Shown: positions 1 through 4,667 of the stretch, piece after piece
How positions within the stretch are numbered: the stretch's first letter is position 1
Layout of the letters: every line of letters starts with the position of its first letter
Source of the DNA: Bacillota bacterium
GTDB taxonomy: Bacteria > Bacillota > UBA994
Assembly: GCA_018725535.1 (NCBI GenBank)
Contig: QLUS01000101.1
Coordinates: 1 to 5,544, forward strand
Length of the DNA: 5,544 bases
Reading direction: 5' to 3'
The notes under the pieces: model-generated
Database searches by the model: none
The model's input: the letters and a program-made list of their open reading frames with translations, nothing else
What the model was told of the DNA's origin: nothing
Made by a program: the position numbers and the translations under genes

Positions 1-2
1 GC

Positions 3-68
3 ACGGATTCAGTTGTGTATGACGTAGTCGACAGCTATGCGGCGTTATTGGATAAGGTTATGAGGTAG
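3..68 (+). CDS. possible C-terminal end of an unidentified protein, cut by the left edge
   Basis: One plus-strand frame is open from the left edge to a TAG at 66–68, giving 21 residues that begin TDSVVYDVVDSY and end in LLDKVMR. The acidic/aliphatic pattern is compatible with a C-terminal amphipathic helix, and the two other plus frames hit stops within the first 30 bases. It is too short to assign a family or function. If real, it is the end of a gene entering from the left, convergent with the molybdenum cofactor operon. A chance open frame of this length is quite possible, so confidence is low. Confidence 0.3.
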   Translation, partial: TDSVVYDVVDSYAALLDKVMR

Positions 69-88
69 CATAACTTTAATTAGGCATT

Positions 89-143
89 GGAGGCGCTAAT
101 AATGGCTGAAAAAAGAATGGCAAGGAAACGACAAACGACATAG
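89..143 (+). other. orphan ribosome-binding site and 13-codon reading frame (possible gene-start remnant)
   Basis: A GGAGG at 89–93 sits 8 bases before an ATG at 102. The frame reads MAEKRMARKRQTT and then a TAG at 141–143. The initiation signal is good, but the product is only 13 residues and very basic. Inference: either the beginning of a gene whose body was lost when the neighbouring transposon sequence (from 174) came in or decayed, or chance. The opening MAEKRM resembles the start of some phage replisome-organizer proteins of Bacillota, but six residues are too few for an assignment. Confidence 0.15.
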
Positions 144-173
144 GTAACTGCCTTGATTGTCTGCCAAAAAATG

Positions 174-383
174 TCATAACCCATTAGAATAAATCCTGAT
201 GACCCGGTCTCTGCGACGAATCTCTTCACTCCGGCGTTCCAGCCCATTTGATGTACGAAGCTTTTGACGATACTTCTCCGGCAAGCTCATAACCGCCATG
301 ATGTCATCAAAACCAGCTTCAGGCACTGCAACTGCATTGATCCCAACGGCAATTAGCAATCCTTCACCATGGAGAGTTGTCTC
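174..383 (-). pseudogene. IS256-family (Mutator-type) transposase remnant, internally deleted
   Basis: The minus-strand frame ending in a TGA at 174–176 carries segments typical of the C-terminal part of IS256-family DDE transposases: EAGFDDIMAVMSLPEKYR, then KLRTSNGLERRSEEIRRR and RVIRIYSN. The usual family wording is FEDAMAVLALPEKYR, ERLNREIRRR and RVIRIFPN, so the match is strong but decayed (ERLN has become ERRS, FPN has become YSN). Just upstream, LLIAVGIN resembles the LLIAIGVN block that lies far more N-terminal, near the first catalytic Asp. The roughly 150 residues normally between them are absent, as are the N-terminal half and the tail after RIFPN. No intact start or ribosome-binding site was seen. 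It cannot encode an active transposase. The 3' boundary is set by the stop codon; the 5' boundary is approximate. Confidence 0.75.
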
Positions 384-403
384 CGTGACACAGTCTGACG
401 GAG
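381..403. other. imperfect inverted repeat / hairpin downstream of the operon
   Basis: An imperfect 23-base palindrome has outer arms CTCCGT and ACGGAG (6 perfect pairs) and further pairs inside with two mismatches. On the plus strand it is followed by a T-rich stretch (404–420, CCTTGTTTTATGTTTTA), so it could act as a weak intrinsic terminator for plus-strand transcription. On the minus strand, the direction of the moa operon, no U-tract follows, so it is not a convincing terminator for the operon. It abuts the transposase remnant and begins 15 bases past the operon's last stop codon, so it may also be transposon-derived. Confidence 0.3.
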
Positions 404-417
404 CCTTGTTTTATGTT

Positions 418-1335
418 TTACCGCCCGCAGTCCAGCGTGACTCCAGACAAAACTTCCAAGGCATGTGGCAGGGCAGGCAAGAAAACCTGCAGACACTCGA
501 TGGCACCCTTAGCGCTGCCCGGGAGGTTGACGATCAGTGTCTGTTTGCGCGTACCCGCTACAGCTCGGCTTAACATTGCATGGGGTGTGATGGTTAGACT
601 TCGCATACGCATGGCTTCAGCTAAGCCTAGGACTTCTCGTTCTATACTCGCGCGCGTCGCCTCGGGCGTAATATCGCGCAGCGACAAACCTGTGCCGCCG
701 GTAGTAACAATGAGGTCAGCGCGGTTCGCGTCGCAAGTCGTAATGAGGAGGTCGCGGAGCAAAGTAAAGTCATCCGGCAGCAGTACTTTTGTCACAAGTG
801 CACCAAGCAGCGCAAACTCGTCTGCCAGCACTCTGCCGCTTTCGTCGACTTGCTCCCCACGCGAGCACCTGTCGCTTAAGGTGATGACCAAGACGCGAAA
901 ATGCGGCCAAACGGTTAGGGACATCCCACTAGCCATAACGCCGTCTCTTAAGACTTCGGCAAAAACGCCTTCCCTAGGCATCACACAGTCCCCTGCCTGA
1001 TAGTATATGGCGCAGCGCTCGTGACACACTTTCCCCACTTGAGTAATGCTGAGCACCAGAGAGTCTGCTGTCAGACGTGTACCTAACGGCAGTCTCGCTA
1101 AGGCTAGGCCTTGCGTAGTGATATTCTCAGCAAAGTCCCCCGGCCCCACCGACAGACCTAGCTTCTGCATCTCTGCAATGCTTTCTAGGGGAAGGAGACT
1201 AACCTGGCGATGATTGTGCCCGGCATGCGCGTCGCCCTCTACACCTAACCCCGCCCGCAGCGTGACCTGCTCTACAGGGGTCTTCCTTGTACCCTTTTCT
1301 ACGCTGACACTGACCGCAACTACTCTAGCCCTCAC
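418..1335 (-). CDS. mogA: MOSC domain–MogA (molybdopterin adenylyltransferase) fusion protein
   Basis: A 305-residue, two-domain cytoplasmic protein. Residues 1–142 form a small stand-alone-type MOSC domain: GDAHAG (34–39), HRQVSLL (42–48), GDFAENITT (66–74), and a Cys-rich block with C104, C108 and C117 (KVCHERC, GDCVMPREG). MOSC domains, as in the MoCo sulfurase C-terminus, are associated with sulfur carriage or cofactor binding, and C117 is the likely conserved thiol. Residues 146–305 match MogA/MoaB: SDRCSRGE (154–161), LPDD (186–189), TTGGTGLSLRDITPEA (211–226) and NLPGS (270–274). By homology MogA adenylylates molybdopterin before metal insertion by MoeA; Asp188/189 and Asp221 correspond to its important acidic residues. 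The GTG at 1335 is chosen because GGGAGG lies 9 bases upstream; this overlaps moaC by 11 nt. An ATG at 1422 would overlap moaC by about 98 nt and add non-family sequence. Last gene of the operon, stop TAA. Confidence 0.9.
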   Translation of the reverse strand: MRARVVAVSVSVEKGTRKTPVEQVTLRAGLGVEGDAHAGHNHRQVSLLPLESIAEMQKLGLSVGPGDFAENITTQGLALARLPLGTRLTADSLVLSITQVGKVCHERCAIYYQAGDCVMPREGVFAEVLRDGVMASGMSLTVWPHFRVLVITLSDRCSRGEQVDESGRVLADEFALLGALVTKVLLPDDFTLLRDLLITTCDANRADLIVTTGGTGLSLRDITPEATRASIEREVLGLAEAMRMRSLTITPHAMLSRAVAGTRKQTLIVNLPGSAKGAIECLQVFLPALPHALEVLSGVTLDCGR

Positions 1336-1810
1336 TCTCGCTTGCCTCCCAATGGAAATCCCCGCTCTGTCCCCCCGTCTTGTCAAGGAGATGAATGTGC
1401 TTGATAACCATGCGCGGGTCACTGGCCTTACACATGTCGATGGCCGTGAGAGCTGCTACCGTAACCGCAGTGAGCGCCTCCATCTCTACGCCTGTGCAAT
1501 CAATAGCCGAAACTTGAGCCAAGACTTCAAGTTCCCCCGGCGCGTCTGTGTTTATTTCTATCCTAGCTTCTTTAAGCTGTAGGGGATGACAGAGTGGTAG
1601 AAGCTCCCACGTCTTCTTAGCGGCCATGATACCTGCTATACGCATGGCAGCTAGTACATCTCCCTTGGGTATTTGACCCTGCAAAACTAGATCCAAAGTA
1701 GTCGCCTGCATTACCACCACGCCGCGCGCCCGCGCGACGCGGAGGGTCGTGGGCTTGCCCGAAACGTCAACCATACGCGCGCGACCTTGTTGGTCAAGAT
1801 GAGTTAACAA
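1325..1810 (-). CDS. moaC: MoaC, cyclic pyranopterin monophosphate synthase
   Basis: A 161-residue protein of normal family length. MoaC converts the 3',8-cyclo-GTP made by MoaA to cyclic pyranopterin monophosphate, the first stable intermediate of molybdenum cofactor synthesis, as a cytoplasmic hexamer in characterised homologues. Visible hallmarks are LTHLDQQGRARMVDVS at the N-terminus, PKGDVLA (48–54), RIAGIMAAKKTWELLPLCHP (57–76), TGVEMEALTAV (106–116) and DMCKA (125–129). The residues equivalent to the E. coli active site (K51, H77, E112, E114, D128, K131) are all kept as K49, H75, E109, E111, D125 and K128. The start is TTG at 1810: an in-frame stop (the moaA TAA) lies only one codon upstream, AGGGGG is 7 bases away, and the conserved LTHLD follows directly. 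Two small departures are Cys105 before TGVEME, where Lys or Arg is common, and Gln148 in the TGGQSG loop, usually GGKSG. Both lie outside the listed catalytic set. Confidence 0.97.
   Translation of the reverse strand: MLTHLDQQGRARMVDVSGKPTTLRVARARGVVVMQATTLDLVLQGQIPKGDVLAAMRIAGIMAAKKTWELLPLCHPLQLKEARIEINTDAPGELEVLAQVSAIDCTGVEMEALTAVTVAALTAIDMCKASDPRMVIKHIHLLDKTGGQSGDFHWEASESEG
1345..1350 (-). promoter_or_regulatory. Shine-Dalgarno for the MOSC–MogA gene
   Basis: GGGAGG on the minus strand, 9 bases before the GTG at 1335, lies entirely within the last codons of moaC. It decides the start of the MOSC–MogA gene and implies initiation by ribosomes finishing moaC. Confidence 0.7.
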
Positions 1811-1813
1811 ATG

Positions 1814-2752
1814 TTATCCCCCTATCTCTGCCATGCGGGTGTCCGCAAGAGCAACTTCCCGCGGTTCCTTAGCGCTGACAGCCTGCTGCACAATAACTGC
1901 CACCGCGCACCGGTCTCGCCTTTTAACCGCCGCCAACACGTCTAACTCTCTCTCAGAGAACAGGCATGGGCGCAAGGTACCGCGCGCTGTCACGCGCAGG
2001 CGATTGCAGGCGGCACAAAAGTGCTCGCTGTTCCCACTGATAAACCCAATCGTGCCTAAGGCGTTAGGCAGGCGATACACGGCGGCCGGTCCTGCACCTA
2101 CTTCTACTGCCTGCTCTAGGGGACCTAGGCTTGCCTGCATAGCCTTAACCGACACAAAGCGCGCGCTTGGCCAGGCCTCCGCCACTCCTAGCGGCATAAG
2201 CTCAATAAAGCGCACGGACAGAGGCTCTGCATAAGTAAGCACGGCAAAATCCGTTAGCTCATCATCGTTGATACCGCCGATAACTACGCAGTTTACTTTT
2301 ACCGGGGTAAGCCCCGCCTGCATGGCCGCAGCAACACCGGCTAGCACCTCGCTTAATTCCCCCCCGCGTGTCAGATAGCGATAGCGCTCCGGACGCAGTG
2401 AGTCTAGGCTGACATTCACGCGCGTTAGCCCCGCCTGCTTTAGGTTCGCGGCCTTTGCCAGGAGCAGATGCCCGTTTGTAGTCAGCGTGACTTCCGTCAC
2501 ATGGGCCAAGTTGCGCAAAGCAGCAATTAGTTCCAGTAAGTCCGGTCTAAGCAGTGGCTCGCCGCCCGTCAAGCGCACACGGCGAATGCCAAGCTCAACG
2601 GCCACACTTACTAGGAACACGAGGTCGCTCAAGTCCATCGGGCTCTGTTGTTGCGGCTGTCCTTCTTTAGAGCAGTAACGGCAGCGCAAATTGCATTCCG
2701 GTGTCAGAGAAAGCCTGAGATAGTCGATAGTTCGACCCTGTGCATCACGCAT
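1814..2752 (-). CDS. moaA: MoaA, radical SAM GTP 3',8-cyclase
   Basis: A 312-residue radical SAM enzyme catalysing the first step of molybdenum cofactor synthesis, GTP to 3',8-cyclo-7,8-dihydro-GTP, in the cytoplasm with MoaC acting next. The N-terminal [4Fe-4S] motif is C20-x3-C24-x2-C27 (CNLRCRYC) and the SAM-binding GGEP is at 63–66. The C-terminal second-cluster motif C246-x2-C249-x13-C263 is complete, with the GTP-contacting arginines R13, R251 and R253 present (YLRLS, CNRLR). The family's catalytically important C-terminal Gly-Gly is intact (G311, G312). Other family blocks are TLTTNG (89–94), RVNVSLDSL (111–119) and VKVNCVVIGGIND (151–163). It is slightly short for the family (about 320–340) but complete. 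The ATG at 2752 overlaps the end of the upstream moeA fusion by 8 nt, and no good Shine-Dalgarno precedes it, so translation is probably coupled. SKEG follows the first cluster motif where MPEEG is common. Confidence 0.97.
   Translation of the reverse strand: MRDAQGRTIDYLRLSLTPECNLRCRYCSKEGQPQQQSPMDLSDLVFLVSVAVELGIRRVRLTGGEPLLRPDLLELIAALRNLAHVTEVTLTTNGHLLLAKAANLKQAGLTRVNVSLDSLRPERYRYLTRGGELSEVLAGVAAAMQAGLTPVKVNCVVIGGINDDELTDFAVLTYAEPLSVRFIELMPLGVAEAWPSARFVSVKAMQASLGPLEQAVEVGAGPAAVYRLPNALGTIGFISGNSEHFCAACNRLRVTARGTLRPCLFSERELDVLAAVKRRDRCAVAVIVQQAVSAKEPREVALADTRMAEIGG
1818..1823 (-). promoter_or_regulatory. Shine-Dalgarno for moaC, embedded in the MoaA twin-glycine codons
   Basis: AGGGGG on the minus strand, 7 bases before the TTG start of moaC. 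Its G run is made by the GGG GGA codons for the final two glycines of MoaA, immediately before the TAA stop. It supports the unusual TTG start. Confidence 0.75.
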
Positions 2753-4655
2753 GGCTTCGCCACACTACCTGACCCGAAGTGCCGGTGTCATACCCTTCGA
2801 GACCTAACTGCGCCATCGCCTCGATAAAGCGACGCGACCCAAGCACGCTAAGGAGCGCCACCACGCGCTCATCCTTAAGCAAAGCGCTTGGCACCAAGAG
2901 ATCGTAGTTCTCAAGGCACAAGGGAATGAAGCTTAGGCCAAAAGCCCCCGCCGCCGCCTTAATGCCAAGCCCCACCTCTGCCTCTTTCGCGCTTACTGCG
3001 CAGGCAACCGCAAGGTGAGTGGTCTCCTCGCGCTCGTAGCCCGCGATTGCGCTTGGGTCTATGCCTTCCCGCTGCAAGTGATAGTCGAGGAGCACACGCG
3101 TACCGGAGCCGCTTTGGCGGTTTACGAACCTGCAGCGACCCAAGTCGCGCCAGGACGTGATTTCCCTCGCCAAACCGGGCCTCACCATGAAGCCCTGCCA
3201 ACGCTTCACGACATTGACCAAGAGCAGATCTCGGTCGGGCATCAGCCTCTTGATAATAGGGATATTATAGACTCCGGTTTCTTCATCCAAGAGGTGCGTG
3301 GTTGCGCAGTGACAGAGATTGCGGCTTAGAGCCATCAACCCCGCCAGACTGCCTACATGGCTGGAAGCGAAACTGAAGTTATGCTTGGTTTTCAAAATAT
3401 CAGCGAGCACGTCGAGAATCACGTCGTGGCTGCCGCTGCAAACCAAACGTGAGGCAATTTCAGTCCACGGACGCCATAGCTTGACCGCGACCTCCTCACC
3501 TTCAGCAAAGCCCTCCGTAGTGTGGGGAACACGCACATAACCGTCTGCCTTGACCAGCGAAGTAACTGCTCCCGCACCCCTCCCGAGCGGGGTTACAATC
3601 GTGCGCTCATTTACCTGCCCTACTTGTACACGTACAAACTCCTCTACGCCAAAGCCCGATACCAGACGTCGACTTAGCACACCACCTATAGTCGGCTCTT
3701 GTGGCAGCGGCTGACGGAAGCGAGCAAAGACAAGTGGCTTTACGAGCATATGCAGGCACAATGCCGCGCTGACCGGGTACCCAGGCAGCCCAAACACTGG
3801 GACATCTCCTATGCGCCCCACCAACACAGGCTTGCCGGGTCGCATAGCCACACCGTGAAACAGCAACTCCCCTAGCTCCGCCACTACGTCGGCCGTATGG
3901 TCCCCGCGCCCCGTGGAGGTGCCGGCAATAACCAGTACTAAGTCTCCCGCGCACAGAGCTCGCTTTATCGCCTCGATCAGCAAGGCACGGTCATCCCTAA
4001 CCGGTGCGGTTACTAGGCAATCAACGCCCCACTCCTTAAGCGTAGCCGCGATAATACTTGAGTTAAACTCCACAATCTCGCCGGCCCTAAGTGTCGCCCC
4101 ATATATTGGGGCAATCAGCTCATCCCCTGTAGGTATTACAACTGCGTGTAGCTTCCCTAACACAGATAGCTCCAGCACTCCTGCTGCCAACATAGCGCCA
4201 ATATCTACCGCAGTCACTTGGTGGTAGCGCGGCAAGAGGAGGTCGGTCGCCACGATGTCCTCCCCCACCGGACGCACGTGCTGCCAAGCAGGCACGGCGA
4301 GCTCAATCAGGGCCTCATCCCCTTCGAGTACGACCTGCTCAATCATGATCACGGCATCTCGACCTTCCGGCAAAGCGTCCCCTGTGTCCACCGGCACATA
4401 CCCCTGCCCTAGCAGGAGTCTAATCGGTCGCCCGGGTCTCGCCCCTTTAGTGTCACCGGCCCGCACGGCAATGCCATCCATAGCAGCGGAAGCATAGTGC
4501 GGTGAAGACATCTTAGCGAAAACCGGCTGCGCTGTAACTCTACCCAGCGCTGCTTGTGCCGGGACTACTTCCTCCCGCATTACCCCACCAAACTCTGTTA
4601 TAATCCGGCGTTCAGCCTCAGATAGGGAAATGCTCTCTAAGAAATGTTGCCGCAC
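2745..4655 (-). CDS. moeA: MoeA molybdopterin molybdotransferase fused to a PBP-like ligand-binding domain
   Basis: A 636-residue protein with no signal peptide or membrane segment. Residues 1 to about 394 are a full MoeA: MDGIAVRAGD (59–68), DTGDALPEGRDAVIM (90–104), GED (130–132), PTGDEL (174–179), AGTSTGRGDHTADVV (243–257), RPGKPV (271–276) and GLPGYPVSA (288–296), then domain IV. MoeA inserts molybdate (or tungstate) into adenylylated molybdopterin; the substrate-contacting Asp60 and Thr91 are present. From about residue 398 to the end is a PBP-like domain of the type found in LysR-like or molybdate-binding folds: CSGSHDVILDVL (405–416), SSHVGSLAGL (430–439), THLLDEETGVYN (452–463), FVNRQSGSGTR (509–519) and EETTHLAVA (542–550). 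This fusion is known in clostridia and archaea; its ligand is not firmly established, and an oxyanion or cofactor precursor is an inference. The GTG at 4655 is chosen for the near-perfect Shine-Dalgarno upstream and the family-typical opening MRQHFLESISL. The stop overlaps the moaA start by 8 nt. Confidence 0.95.
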   Translation of the reverse strand: MRQHFLESISLSEAERRIITEFGGVMREEVVPAQAALGRVTAQPVFAKMSSPHYASAAMDGIAVRAGDTKGARPGRPIRLLLGQGYVPVDTGDALPEGRDAVIMIEQVVLEGDEALIELAVPAWQHVRPVGEDIVATDLLLPRYHQVTAVDIGAMLAAGVLELSVLGKLHAVVIPTGDELIAPIYGATLRAGEIVEFNSSIIAATLKEWGVDCLVTAPVRDDRALLIEAIKRALCAGDLVLVIAGTSTGRGDHTADVVAELGELLFHGVAMRPGKPVLVGRIGDVPVFGLPGYPVSAALCLHMLVKPLVFARFRQPLPQEPTIGGVLSRRLVSGFGVEEFVRVQVGQVNERTIVTPLGRGAGAVTSLVKADGYVRVPHTTEGFAEGEEVAVKLWRPWTEIASRLVCSGSHDVILDVLADILKTKHNFSFASSHVGSLAGLMALSRNLCHCATTHLLDEETGVYNIPIIKRLMPDRDLLLVNVVKRWQGFMVRPGLAREITSWRDLGRCRFVNRQSGSGTRVLLDYHLQREGIDPSAIAGYEREETTHLAVACAVSAKEAEVGLGIKAAAGAFGLSFIPLCLENYDLLVPSALLKDERVVALLSVLGSRRFIEAMAQLGLEGYDTGTSGQVVWRSHA

Positions 4656-4658
4656 CTA

Positions 4659-4667
4659 ATCACCTCC
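4659..4667 (-). promoter_or_regulatory. near-perfect Shine-Dalgarno for the MoeA–PBP fusion gene
   Basis: GGAGGTGAT on the minus strand, with 7 bases between GGAGG and the GTG at 4655, complements the 16S rRNA 3' end over nine bases. It is formed from the final Trp-Arg codons and TGA stop of the upstream moeA. It fixes the GTG start and is typical of Bacillota. Confidence 0.85.

Noticed and set aside
109..155. Possible minus-strand intrinsic terminator: CAAGG/CCTTG arms (121–125 and 151–155) followed by T6
   Set aside because: Only 5 base pairs, a loop of about 25 bases and a gap before the T run; too weak to call.
413..1000. A 195-codon plus-strand open frame opposite the MOSC–MogA gene
   Set aside because: It lies wholly antisense to a gene with clear family motifs, is rich in Ser/Arg/Thr as expected of an antisense frame of a GC-rich gene, and shows no recognisable domain.
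1336..1422. N-terminal extension of MOSC–MogA from an ATG at 1422
   Set aside because: It would overlap moaC by about 98 nt, encode sequence unlike the family, and ignore the well-placed GGGAGG before the GTG at 1335.
2959..3201. Minus-strand alternative frame inside the PBP-like domain (also 3607–3954 and 4637–4921)
   Set aside because: Arg/Gly/Cys-rich shadow frames within or across genes with complete family motifs; no domain and no separate ribosome-binding signal that stands out.
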